From Rhodoplanes sp963712435 (GTDB lineage Bacteria; Pseudomonadota; Alphaproteobacteria; Rhizobiales; Xanthobacteraceae), in the NCBI GenBank assembly GCA_963712435.1, contig CAVQIB010000021.1:1-64000 (forward strand): a stretch of 64,000 nucleotides of DNA, written 5' to 3'. A program made the translations under genes and the position numbers. Below the pieces are notes generated by a model. The model had not been told where the DNA came from. It saw only the letters and a program-made list of their open reading frames with translations, and did not search any database. Every line of letters begins with the position of its first letter. Within the stretch, counting starts at the first letter, position 1. This document shows, piece after piece, positions 37,541 through 46,102 of the stretch.

Positions 37541-38779
37541 TCAATCGTTCTCGTTCAGCCAGATCGGCTCGCGCGGCCGGCCATTCCAGGCAAGTTCGCG
37601 GGTGATCGCAATGGCGCGGGCGAAATGCTCGGCGGTAATGTCGGCCCCGGCCAGCCCGCCGATGAAGCTGATCGCCGGAATCGGCCGGCCGGTGTGGTAG
37701 AGCGCGCCCAAGGTCTCCTGGTAGACCGGGCCCGAATTCCAGCCGAAGCTCACCGAGCGGTCGACCACGCCGATGCGCCGCACCTTCGCGAGCGCAGCCG
37801 TCATCGCGTCGAGCGGGAAGGGGCGGAAGGTCTTGACCTTGATGAGGCCGACCGCTTCGCCCGCCGCGCGCGCGGCGTCGACGGCGTCCTTGGCCGCGCC
37901 CGTCATGCTGCCGATCGTGACGAGCGCATAGGTCGCATCGTCCAGCCGGTATTCCTCGATCAGCGGCGCATGATAGCGGCCGAACCGTTCGCCCCAGGCG
38001 GCATGCGTTTCGCGGATCACCCGCAGCGCGTTCTGCATGCCGCGGCACTGCCCCTTGCGATAGCGTACGAAGGTGCTGGGACCAACGCCGCCGGCGCCGC
38101 CGGTGAGCGGGTCCACGCCCATCGGGCGGGACGGATCGAGCGCGACATGCCAGTTGATCGCGGCGGGCCCAAGGAACTCGTCCGCGTCCCGCTGATCCGG
38201 GATCTCGACGCGCGTGACGCCGAAGGAGAGATAGTTGCCGTCGTGACAGACATTCACCGGCAGCATGACGTCGCGATGCTCGGCGATTTTGTAGGCCATG
38301 ACGGTGGTGTCGAGAATCTCCTGCACGGTCTCGCAATACATTTGGATCCAGCCGGCCTCGCGCACCACCATCGCGTCCTGCTGGCCGCCCCAGACGCATT
38401 GCGGGCTCAACAGATCGCGCGTGACGAGCGAGGCGACCATCGGCAGGCGCAGGCCGGGCGTGCGGACATACGGCTCGAACATGAAGGCGATGCCCGGCCC
38501 GCAGGTTGCGGTGAAGGTGCGGCCGCCGGCAAGCGCGACGCCCTGCAGTCCGGACATCACCGCATGCTCGCCTTCGACATTGAGGAGATCGGCGTCAAGG
38601 CGGCCGTCGGCGATCATCTGCGACAGATGCTCGACCAGCGAGGACTGCGGCGTGATCGGATAGACCGCGACCACGTCCGGGCGCGCGAGCGCGACGCCGA
38701 TCGCCGCCGCCTCGTTTCCTTCGCACACGGCGGAGCGCTGGGTGGCGTTGGCGCGGGACTGCTCGGCGGCGACGCTCAT
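37541..38779 (-). CDS. padG: 2-oxoacid:acceptor oxidoreductase alpha subunit (PadG-like)
   Basis: 412 residues from ATG 38779, overlapping the ferredoxin gene stop as ATGA. The pyruvate:ferredoxin-oxidoreductase alpha fold is clear: EGNEAAAIGVALARPDVVAVYPITPQSSLVEHLSQM-type N-terminus, LNVEGEHAVMSGLQGVALAGGRTFTATCGPG, the VWGGQQDAMVVREAGWIQMYCETVQE segment, and the domain II region DATYALVTIGSMTGAAKDA followed by VGLIKVKTFRPFP. It binds the 2-oxoacid together with the thiamine-diphosphate beta subunit. Length is close to the ~417 residues I recall for PadG. No frame break. Confidence 0.82.
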   Translation of the reverse strand: MSVAAEQSRANATQRSAVCEGNEAAAIGVALARPDVVAVYPITPQSSLVEHLSQMIADGRLDADLLNVEGEHAVMSGLQGVALAGGRTFTATCGPGIAFMFEPYVRTPGLRLPMVASLVTRDLLSPQCVWGGQQDAMVVREAGWIQMYCETVQEILDTTVMAYKIAEHRDVMLPVNVCHDGNYLSFGVTRVEIPDQRDADEFLGPAAINWHVALDPSRPMGVDPLTGGAGGVGPSTFVRYRKGQCRGMQNALRVIRETHAAWGERFGRYHAPLIEEYRLDDATYALVTIGSMTGAAKDAVDAARAAGEAVGLIKVKTFRPFPLDAMTAALAKVRRIGVVDRSVSFGWNSGPVYQETLGALYHTGRPIPAISFIGGLAGADITAEHFARAIAITRELAWNGRPREPIWLNEND

Positions 38780-39069
38780 CGGCCGACCTCCTCGATCATG
38801 CCGATGGCGCGATGCGGACATTCCTGCGCGCAGATGCCGCACCCCTTGCAGACGGCGAGATCGAACTCGAACCAGCGCGGCTTTTCGACGACGCACTGCA
38901 CCGGGCAATAGAGCCAGCACAGGCCGCATTTGACGCATTTCAGCCGGTCGATGACCGGCCGCATGCTGCGCCAGTCGCCCGGCAGCATGGTGGAGAGCTT
39001 GGTGGCGATCGGCGCGAGATCGTCGGGGATGGTCGAGGCGTCGAAGTGATCACGCGACTGCCGGCGCAT
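38776..39069 (-). CDS. padF: Ferredoxin-type delta subunit with two [4Fe-4S] centres (PadF-like)
   Basis: 97 residues. Two CxxCxxCxxxC(P) clusters, CVKCGLCWLYCPVQC and CKGCGICAQECPHRA, predict two [4Fe-4S] centres; the flanking VEKPRWFEFDLAV is typical of the delta subunit of 2-oxoacid:ferredoxin oxidoreductases. It overlaps the gamma gene upstream by 20 bases and the alpha gene downstream by 4, so the subunits are translationally coupled. It carries electrons from the thiamine centre to the reductase subunit. Confidence 0.85.
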   Translation of the reverse strand: MRRQSRDHFDASTIPDDLAPIATKLSTMLPGDWRSMRPVIDRLKCVKCGLCWLYCPVQCVVEKPRWFEFDLAVCKGCGICAQECPHRAIGMIEEVGR

Positions 39070-39643
39070 GGGCCACCCTCTTCAGTTCGTGCACGTGCGT
39101 TTCGGCGTAGCCGCGCTCGACCGCCAACAGATTCTCGGTCAGGCCGGCGTCGCGGAATTCCATTTGCTGCAGCGCCTCCTTGAGCGACGCCAGCGTCAGC
39201 AGGCCGGTCGCGCGCGCGAACGCGCCCAGCATGATCGCATTGGTGACCGGCCGCCGGTATATCGTGAGCGCGATGCCGATCGCATCGCACAGGCCGGCGC
39301 ATGCGACATGATCGGGGAGCGCAAGCTCGGTGAGCTTCGCCTTGGTGGCGAGAACGACCGTGCCGCTCGGCTTCATGCCGGCGAAAATGTCCACCGCGCG
39401 CACGACCGTCGGATCGATGCAGACGACGCAGTCGGGATGATAGACATTCGTCATCGCGCGAATCGGCGCGTTCGAGAAACGCAGGAAGGCCGCGACCGGC
39501 GCGCCGCGGCGCTCGAAGCCGAACGACGGGATCGCCACCGCGTGCTTGCCGTCGTCGATCAGCGCCTGCGCCAGAATCGAACAGGCGAGCACGGCGCCTT
39601 GGCCGCCGCGCCCGTGAATGCGCACCTCGTGCATTTCGTGCAT
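39050..39643 (-). CDS. padE: 2-oxoacid:acceptor oxidoreductase gamma subunit (PadE-like)
   Basis: 197 residues, the first gene of the five-gene operon. It begins EVRIHGRGGQGAVLACSILAQAL, the hallmark GRGGQG loop of the gamma subunit that binds CoA, and continues with PSFGFERRGAPVAAFLRFS. Phenylglyoxylate dehydrogenase converts phenylglyoxylate, CoA and NAD+ to benzoyl-CoA in anaerobic phenylacetate and phenylalanine breakdown. Assignment to that substrate rests on gene order and on the fused reductase subunit. Another aromatic or branched 2-oxoacid remains possible. Confidence 0.8.
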   Translation of the reverse strand: MHEMHEVRIHGRGGQGAVLACSILAQALIDDGKHAVAIPSFGFERRGAPVAAFLRFSNAPIRAMTNVYHPDCVVCIDPTVVRAVDIFAGMKPSGTVVLATKAKLTELALPDHVACAGLCDAIGIALTIYRRPVTNAIMLGAFARATGLLTLASLKEALQQMEFRDAGLTENLLAVERGYAETHVHELKRVAHAPAVA

Positions 39644-39807
39644 GTCTTGCCCCGAAATCGCTGGAGGCTGCTGTTCAATTCTTCTTGGCGTTCCTCCCGG
39701 AAGCGTGAGGAAGGCATGACTCGCCGGCGAATGCTTTGATATCCATCAATTCGCTGCGGTGCGAAAAGCGCGGGTCCCCATCGATCGTTCACCGCCGTGC
39801 GCGCGGC

Positions 39808-40125
39808 TCACAATCCGGCGGCGCGGGCGGCGGCGGCGATGCCCATGCCGGCGATCACCGCAAGGAAATCATTGCGGCGCACCGCCATCACCAATGCCGC
39901 GCCGCCGATCGCGAGCGCCCCCGCGAGGCCGCCATTGGCGATGACGGGGAGCACGGTGGCGGCGATGATCGAACCGGGCAGCGCCGCGAGCATGCGCTCG
40001 ACCCGCCGCGTCATCGGCACATGGCCCATCAGCCAGAAGCCGCCGGCGCGCATCGCATAGGTCGCCGCCGCCATCGCGAGGATCGCGACAAGCGCTCCGT
40101 GGTCGGCCGGCTCAATCGGGTTCAT
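39808..40125 (-). CDS. azlD: AzlD-family branched-chain amino acid transport protein
   Basis: 105 residues from ATG 40125, overlapping the azlC stop by 14 bases. Three to four hydrophobic segments, with ATYAMRAGGFWLMGHVP and RVERMLAALPGSIIAATVLP as the characteristic AzlD stretches. The small subunit of an AzlCD exporter for branched-chain amino acids or analogues. It ends 164 bases before the padE start. Confidence 0.88.
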   Translation of the reverse strand: MNPIEPADHGALVAILAMAAATYAMRAGGFWLMGHVPMTRRVERMLAALPGSIIAATVLPVIANGGLAGALAIGGAALVMAVRRNDFLAVIAGMGIAAAARAAGL

Positions 40126-40867
40126 CGATGAAGCCTCCGAGCACGCTGCCGGCAAGCGCGCCGGCGACCACGAAATACCAGCCGCCGAGCAGTTGCTGCG
40201 TCGTCACCGCGACCGCACCGGCGGCGATCCACGGGATTGCGCCGCGCGCGCCGCGCCAGAGCGGGACCAGCATTGCGGCGAAGAAGATCGGCATCACCAG
40301 GTCGAGGCCATAGCGACGCGGATCGCCGGCGATCGCGCCTAGCAGATAGCCTGCGGTCGAGGCGGCCATCCAGAGGAGCAGGAACAACAGGCTCGCGCCG
40401 AGAAACACGCTTGCGGGCGAGCCCTCCTCGCGCCGCGCGCGCATGGTGACCAGCCAGGCCGGATCGGTGGTGAGATGCAGGAGAGGATAGACCTGCCAGG
40501 CCGGCACGGATCGAAACGAGGGCTGCAGCGAAGCGGTGATCAGGAGAATGCGGGCGTTCACGGTCGCGACCACGAGCGCAAGACCGGCGATCGCGCCTGC
40601 CGTGAAACGCTGCGGCCACACGTCGAGCGCCACGAGCTGCGAAGCGCCCGCGAAGACGAGCGCATTCATCAGCACGCTGTGCAGGAGCGAGAGCCCCTTC
40701 GCGGCGGCGGCGGCCCCGACCGCGAGCCCGAACGTGATCATGGCCGGCAAGATCGGCAGGGCGAGCCGCGCCCCCAGCCTGAAATCGGCGAGCGACCATA
40801 ATGCTCGCCCTTCGGGATCATGTTTCAGGGTCGGGTCCGACAATTCAGCTCCAATCGCGTTCGTCAA
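40112..40867 (-). CDS. azlC: AzlC-family branched-chain amino acid exporter large subunit
   Basis: 251 residues from TTG 40867. Six to seven hydrophobic segments. Family motifs are ITFGLAVGAAAAAKGLS, LVFAGASQLVALDVWP, ATVNARILLITASL and YPLLHLTTDPAWLVTM. With AzlD it forms an inner-membrane exporter. It is divergent from the uracil-DNA glycosylase gene, with an 80-base gap that must hold both promoters. Confidence 0.88.
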   Translation of the reverse strand: MTNAIGAELSDPTLKHDPEGRALWSLADFRLGARLALPILPAMITFGLAVGAAAAAKGLSLLHSVLMNALVFAGASQLVALDVWPQRFTAGAIAGLALVVATVNARILLITASLQPSFRSVPAWQVYPLLHLTTDPAWLVTMRARREEGSPASVFLGASLLFLLLWMAASTAGYLLGAIAGDPRRYGLDLVMPIFFAAMLVPLWRGARGAIPWIAAGAVAVTTQQLLGGWYFVVAGALAGSVLGGFIDEPD

Positions 40868-40947
40868 TGTATGCCGCGCGCCGCTGCGCGGGAAGAACGC
40901 GGCAAGAGCGGCCGGAACCTCACTCGCGCCGTCGTGATTAAACCACC

Positions 40948-41569
40948 ATGACCGAGACGCCCGCCACGATCACCACGCTGTCCGCGCTGCGCGAGGCGGA
41001 GGCTGCGTGCACGCGTTGCCCGCTTTACCGCGACGCGACGCAGGTCGTTCCCGGCGAAGGGCCGGCGCGGGCGCGGCTGATGATGGTCGGCGAGCAGCCG
41101 GGGGACCAGGAGGATCAGCAGGGCCGGCCGTTCGTGGGCCCGGCCGGGCGCGTGCTCGACCGGGCGATCGGCGAGGCCGGGATCGATCGGCGCGAGGTGT
41201 TCGTCACCAATGCGGTGAAGCATTTCAAGTGGGAGCCGCGCGGCAAGCGCCGGCTGCACAAAAAGCCGAATGCCTATGAGATCGATCGCTGCCGCTGGTG
41301 GAACGATCTCGAACGCGCGATCGTGCAGCCCGAGCTGACGGTGGCGCTCGGCGCGACCGCGGCGAACAGCCTGCTCGGCCGCAGCGTGACGATCTCGCGG
41401 GTGCGCGGGGCGCTGCTCGCGGGACGCGACGGCGCGCGCGTCGTCGTCACCATCCATCCGTCCTATCTCTTGCGGATCGACGATGCAGACGACAAGGCGC
41501 GCGAATACGCCCGCTTCGTCGAGCGATCTCGGCTTTTGCGCCAGCCACCTGCGGACGGCGGCCGCCTGA
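40948..41569 (+). CDS. UdgX-type uracil-DNA glycosylase (frameshifted near the end)
   Basis: 206 residues after removing one surplus C at 41524; the corrected end is HLRTAAA followed by TGA 41567–41569. Family 4 UDG motifs: CTRCPLYRDATQVVPGEG (Fe–S cluster cysteines), the UdgX-specific GEQPGDQEDQQGRPFVGPAG, TNAVKHFKWEPRGKRRLHKK and TIHPSYLLR. The KRRxH loop carries the histidine that, in the mycobacterial enzyme, attaches covalently to the abasic sugar, so this protein should bind tightly and irreversibly to uracil in DNA. Without the frame correction the reading frame runs on through the opposite-strand gene. Confidence 0.88.
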
Positions 41570-41571
41570 GT

Positions 41572-43348
41572 TCAGGCCGCTTCGCCGCGGCGGATTTTCT
41601 GCAGCCGCCGCTCCTGATCGACATAGGCCTGCGCCGCGGCGTTCTGGAACAATTCGCGCGAGCCTTCGTCGTCGGTCACCGGCGTGATCGCGAGGTCGCG
41701 GTACTCGTAGCGCTTCGGATCGTGCTTGATGCGCAGATAAATCCGGCGCAGGCGCAGATAGGTGTAGACCCAGCGGGCGTTCTTGACCAACGTCTCGAGA
41801 ATGAATTTCGGATAGAAGGACCAGATCGAACTCGCGGGGCAGCGTCGGCCGGCGATCGCGGCGGAACTTCAGCCGCAGGAACCCGGCCTCGAGCGGATGC
41901 ACGTTCTCGATCTCGATCGAGGCCTTGAACCATGTGATGGCGAACAAGGTCGCGCCGAAGCCGTGCAGCGCCGCGGCCCGCCGCATGACTGTCGTCACAT
42001 GCTCCGTCGAATAGAAGCTCTTCCACGCCTGCTGGTACGCATAGGTCCATTCCTCGCGCGACATGCGCGGATGGGCGGTCGTGATGTGGAACAGGTCGTA
42101 TTTGTTGAGATCGGGATCCATCCATACGCCCGCGCGATAGAGCTTCTGGTGATCCTCCGAGCCGGGCAGCGGCGTCAGATAGAAGAACTCCAGGACGTCC
42201 ACCGGCAGTTCGCGCTTGATGATCTCGATCTCGCGGCCGACCGACTCCGCCGTATCCCCCGGAAAGCCGATGATGTAGCCCGCATAGGTCAAGATGCTCG
42301 CGTGCTGCCAGGCGAGCAGCATCGTGCGGTATTCGGTGATCTTGTTCTGTTTTTTCTTGGCGCCGGCCAGATTGTCCGGATTGATGTTTTCGAGCCCGAT
42401 GAACACGCGCTTCACGCCCGCCCGCCGGCATTTCTCGATGAACCCCGCAGTCCGGTGGCAGAGCGTGTCGACCTGGATGATGAAGCTGAAGTCCATGCGC
42501 TCGACTTCGCGCAAATAGATCAGACGGTCGAGAATCGATTCCCAATCCTTGTTGCGCGCGAAATTGTCGTCGGTGATGAAGAAGCGCGACAGCCCCTGGG
42601 CGATGTTCTCGCGCACGATGCGCTCGACATCGTCGGGCGAGCGGCGGCGCGAGACGCGCCCTTGCACATTGATGATGGTGCAAAAGGAGCACTGATAGGG
42701 ACAGCCGCGCCCGGCGTCGAAGCTCGTCAGGGCGCCCGCCGTGCGCGTGACGCGCTCGCGTCCGAGGAACGGGATCGGCGCGCCCTCGATGCCGGGCAGG
42801 TCCTTCATGTGGTTGTAGAGCGGCTTCAGCTGGCCCGCTTGGGCGTCGCGCAGCACCTCTTCGAGGCCGTTCTCCGCCTCGCCGGCGAAGATCGACAGAC
42901 CCATCGCCTGCGCCTCGCGCAGCGCGTCGTCGTCGCCGTCGATCATCGAGAGGACGCCCGACATGTGGAAGCCGCCGATGGCGACCTGAATGCCCATCGC
43001 GCGCAAGGGGCGGGCGATGTCGAGCGCGCGCGGCGTCTGATTGGACTGGACGCCGACCAGCATCACCATGCCGGCGTCGGCGGCCCGGATCAGCCGCGCC
43101 AGCCGGTCCGGGCGGACGCGTGTGTTGCTCTCGTCGAGCGCGTGGATGTCGAAATCGACGTCCTCGCCCAGCACGCGGCGATCCGCCAGGTCGCGGGCCA
43201 GTCCATAGAGGCAGGCGAGTGAATTGGATGGGATCGCGGAGCGAAACCACTGAATCACATAGCCGTCGTCATCGTAATGCGTCGGCTTCACCAGAACGAG
43301 GCAAAAGCGTCTGCGGCGGCTCGCGCGGGTCACGGCGGGCGTCGACAT
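41572..43348 (-). CDS. B12-binding-type radical SAM protein (frameshifted near the C-terminus)
   Basis: About 591 residues with one surplus base at 41819–41826. ATG 43348 follows GGAGA. The N-terminal ~150 residues have a cobalamin-binding-like alpha/beta fold (GMVMLVGVQSNQT, VAIGGFHMSGVL). The radical SAM core then carries FDAGRGCPYQCSFCTIINV (CxxxCxxC), FFITDDNFARNKDW, FIIQVDTLC and FIGLENINPDNLAG. A C-terminal helical region follows with YRAGVWMDPDLNKYDLFHITT. The architecture resembles BchE-like and other class B enzymes, but the substrate is unknown. It ends 2 bases from the UdgX stop, tail to tail. Confidence 0.85.
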
Positions 43349-43613
43349 GGGCAAATCTCCGTTCTTGGCTGCGACATACCACGTCCGCGCGGCCTTGGAA
43401 AACGGACGGCCCGTCGCGGGCGGGACGGCTGAACCAACCGGTCCCGAGCCATCGCGACCCGCGGTCTCGGGGGAGGGCGAAGTCCGCCAATAATCTCAGA
43501 TAATCGGCAATCACCGGATTTCCGGCGAAACTGGTCCGCCGCCAGCGAAATCTGTTATGTCAGCGATGGCCCCTGCGGTATGTTGACCGCCCTTCGATCC
43601 GAGGACTCATCCG

Positions 43614-45290
43614 ATGCCGATTTCCCCTCTTGCCGGCAAGCTCCCGCCGCCGGAGTTGCTGGTCGATCTCGCGCGCCTCGACCGCGCCTATTATGACCGC
43701 AAGCCCGACCTCGACGACGCCACCCAGCGCGTATCCTTCGGAACGAGCGGCCATCGCGGCTCCTCGCTCAGCGGCTCGTTCAATGAGGCGCACATCCTCG
43801 CAATGACCCAGGCGATCTGCGAGTACCGCGCCGGCGAGGGCATCGACGGACCGCTGTTTCTCGGCAAGGACACGCATGCGCTGTCGGGCCCCGCACAGCG
43901 CACCGCCTTGGAGGTGCTCGCGGCCAACGCGGTGACGACGGCGATCCAGCGCGACGACGGCTTCACGCCCACGCCGGTCATCTCGCGGGCGATCCTCGTG
44001 CACAATCGCGGCCGCAAGGACCATCGCGCCGACGGACTCGTCATAACCCCCTCGCACAATCCTCCGGAAGACGGAGGCTTCAAGTACAACCCGCCGCACG
44101 GGGGACCGGCCGACACCGACGCGACCAAGTGGATCGAGAACCGCGCCAACGCCTTGCTGCGGGACGGAAATCGCGGCGTCCTGCGCGTGCCCTTCGAAAA
44201 GGCGCTGAAGGCGGCGACGACGCATCAGGAAGACTTCGTGCAGCCCTATGTCGACGACCTCGCGAATGTCGTCGATATGGAGGTGATCCGCGCCGCCGGA
44301 TTGAAGCTCGCGGTCGACCCGCTCGGCGGCGCCGCGCTCCAGTACTGGGCGCCGATCAACGCGCGCTACGGGCTCGAGATCGACATCGTGAACAAGACGG
44401 TGGATCCGCGCTTCGCCTTCATGACCCTCGATCACGATGGCAAGATCCGGATGGACTGCTCGAGTCCCCATGCGATGGCGAGCCTCGTGCGGCTGAAGGA
44501 TGCGTATCGGGTCGCCTTCGCCAACGATACGGACTCGGACCGGCACGGCATCGTCACGCCGTCGGCCGGGCTGATGAACCCGAACCATTATCTCGCCGTC
44601 GCCATCCGCTACCTGCTGACCAGCCGGCCGCGCTGGCCGGCCAGTGCCGCAGTCGGCAAGACGCTGGTGAGCAGCAGCATGATCGACCGCGTCGTGACGA
44701 AGCTGGGGCGGAGGCTGTCGGAGGTGCCGGTCGGCTTCAAATGGTTCGTGTCCGGGTTGATCGACGGCTCGCTCTGCTTCGGGGGCGAGGAAAGCGCCGG
44801 CGCGAGCTTCCTGCGCCATGACGGCACGGTGTGGACGACCGACAAGGACGGCGTGATCATGGACCTGCTCGCCGCGGAGATCACCGCCCGCACCGGCAAA
44901 GACCCGGGCGAGCATTACCGCGATCTCACCGCCGAATTCGGCGCGCCGCTGTATACCCGCATCGACGCCGCCGCGACGCCGGAGCAGAAGGCGCGGCTCG
45001 CGAAGCTCTCGCCCGCGGCGGTGGTGGCGAACGAGCTTGCGGGCGATCCGATCACGGCGAAGCTCACCAACGCGCCCGGCAATAATGCGCCCATCGGCGG
45101 GTTGAAGGTCGTGACCGCGAACGGCTGGTTTGCGGCACGGCCGTCGGGGACCGAGAACATCTACAAGGTCTATGCCGAGAGCTTCCGCGACGAAAAACAC
45201 CTGCAGGCGATCGTTTCCGAGGCGCAGGCGATCGTGAGCCAGGCGCTCGGCGGCGAGGAGCGACTGGTTGCGAAGGCGGCGAGGGCCTGA
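43614..45290 (+). CDS. pgm: Phosphoglucomutase (alpha-D-glucose-specific)
   Basis: 558 residues, full length and unbroken; GAGGA lies about 8 bases before ATG 43614. Motifs: SFGTSGHRGSSLSGSFNEAH, LVITPSHNPPEDGGFKYNPP with the phosphoserine (TPSHNP), the metal-binding DTDSDRHG loop, GGEESAGASFLRHDGTVWTT and the phosphate-binding RPSGTENIYKVYAESF. It interconverts glucose-1- and glucose-6-phosphate and so feeds NDP-sugar synthesis for the polysaccharide locus, although it is not linked to it here. Confidence 0.97.
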   Translation: MPISPLAGKLPPPELLVDLARLDRAYYDRKPDLDDATQRVSFGTSGHRGSSLSGSFNEAHILAMTQAICEYRAGEGIDGPLFLGKDTHALSGPAQRTALEVLAANAVTTAIQRDDGFTPTPVISRAILVHNRGRKDHRADGLVITPSHNPPEDGGFKYNPPHGGPADTDATKWIENRANALLRDGNRGVLRVPFEKALKAATTHQEDFVQPYVDDLANVVDMEVIRAAGLKLAVDPLGGAALQYWAPINARYGLEIDIVNKTVDPRFAFMTLDHDGKIRMDCSSPHAMASLVRLKDAYRVAFANDTDSDRHGIVTPSAGLMNPNHYLAVAIRYLLTSRPRWPASAAVGKTLVSSSMIDRVVTKLGRRLSEVPVGFKWFVSGLIDGSLCFGGEESAGASFLRHDGTVWTTDKDGVIMDLLAAEITARTGKDPGEHYRDLTAEFGAPLYTRIDAAATPEQKARLAKLSPAAVVANELAGDPITAKLTNAPGNNAPIGGLKVVTANGWFAARPSGTENIYKVYAESFRDEKHLQAIVSEAQAIVSQALGGEERLVAKAARA

Positions 45291-45313
45291 CGCGGACGCG
45301 CCCGGCCCTCTGT

Positions 45314-45775
45314 TCAGGCGGATGCGATGGAGCCGGACGCGCCGCATAACGGCGCGCCGGACGGCCAGGCGAAGAGGTGGCTTGCGCAGCGCCGGCAGTC
45401 GGAGCTGCCGAAGCCCGGCATCGGCGCGGGAAGGTGCGACAGCCGCGCCGCGAGCGCGCATTCCGCCCCGCCGGGGAAGACAAAAGCGCCCCGCACCGCG
45501 CCGTGCTCGGTCAGGTGATCCACGTGCCAGCGCACCGGCTTGCCGCGCCGCATATGCCTTGCGATGCGCGCCTTCAGGCCGCCCGGTCCCCGAGCCGAGC
45601 CGCAATAGAGATACCGCCCGGCGGGCAGCGCGCATGGCGCTCTGCCCCCGACGGCCACCTTGATCGACTTGGCGAGATCGATCACCAGAACATAGGCGCC
45701 GGCGCAGGCAGGGATGTCTGCGGCCGTTCGGAACAGCCGGGAACGTGCAAGCTCGCGGGCCGGTGCGGTCGTCAT
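45314..45775 (-). CDS. GIY-YIG/DUF123 nuclease-like protein
   Basis: 153 residues from ATG 45775. It has the DUF123-type pattern: GAYVLVIDLAKSIKVAVGG near the N-terminus, AGRYLYCGSARGPGGLKARIARHM as the GIY-YIG-like core (with the catalytic Arg) and RWHVDHLTEHG for the metal region. A pair of cysteines in SDCRRCASHLF may bind zinc. Family members are linked to DNA repair but uncharacterised. It is convergent with pgm, 23 bases away. Confidence 0.8.
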   Translation of the reverse strand: MTTAPARELARSRLFRTAADIPACAGAYVLVIDLAKSIKVAVGGRAPCALPAGRYLYCGSARGPGGLKARIARHMRRGKPVRWHVDHLTEHGAVRGAFVFPGGAECALAARLSHLPAPMPGFGSSDCRRCASHLFAWPSGAPLCGASGSIASA

Positions 45776-46102
45776 CGTCCATTTACCCCCGATCTTTCGG
45801 TGAACGCCAATTCACTTGTTGTGTGATCGGACCTCGAAGACCTTCCGAGCGACCGCACAACCGCGACCTGACCTTTCGCTCCCTCGATAGTGATCACAGG
45901 CCAATCGCGGCTGGCGTAAAAGGCGGGCGGGCGCGGCGATCCGGGCTCGAGGCCGCCGCTGCCGCGGCGTTTTGCCGGCGTTCCGAACCGGAGGCCGGGC
46001 GGTCGCAACTGATGACGCAGTGATCCAGGCGCCCGCGCCAGCCGTTTCCAGCCGGGATCGAGAGGCGCGCAGCGCGCCAGGAGCGCAATCCGGGACGATG
46101 AT
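45776..46102. other. Gap upstream of the CHAT gene
   Basis: 327 bases between divergent genes. It must hold the promoters of both. I see no hairpin, repeat or small gene. Confidence 0.4.

Noticed and set aside
36356..38911. An 851-codon open frame on the plus strand
   Set aside because: Antisense to padG and padH, with shadow composition; the minus-strand proteins have clear motifs.
41572..43348. Mg-protoporphyrin cyclase BchE
   Set aside because: The domain layout is similar, but there are no bacteriochlorophyll genes nearby and the match is to the general class only.
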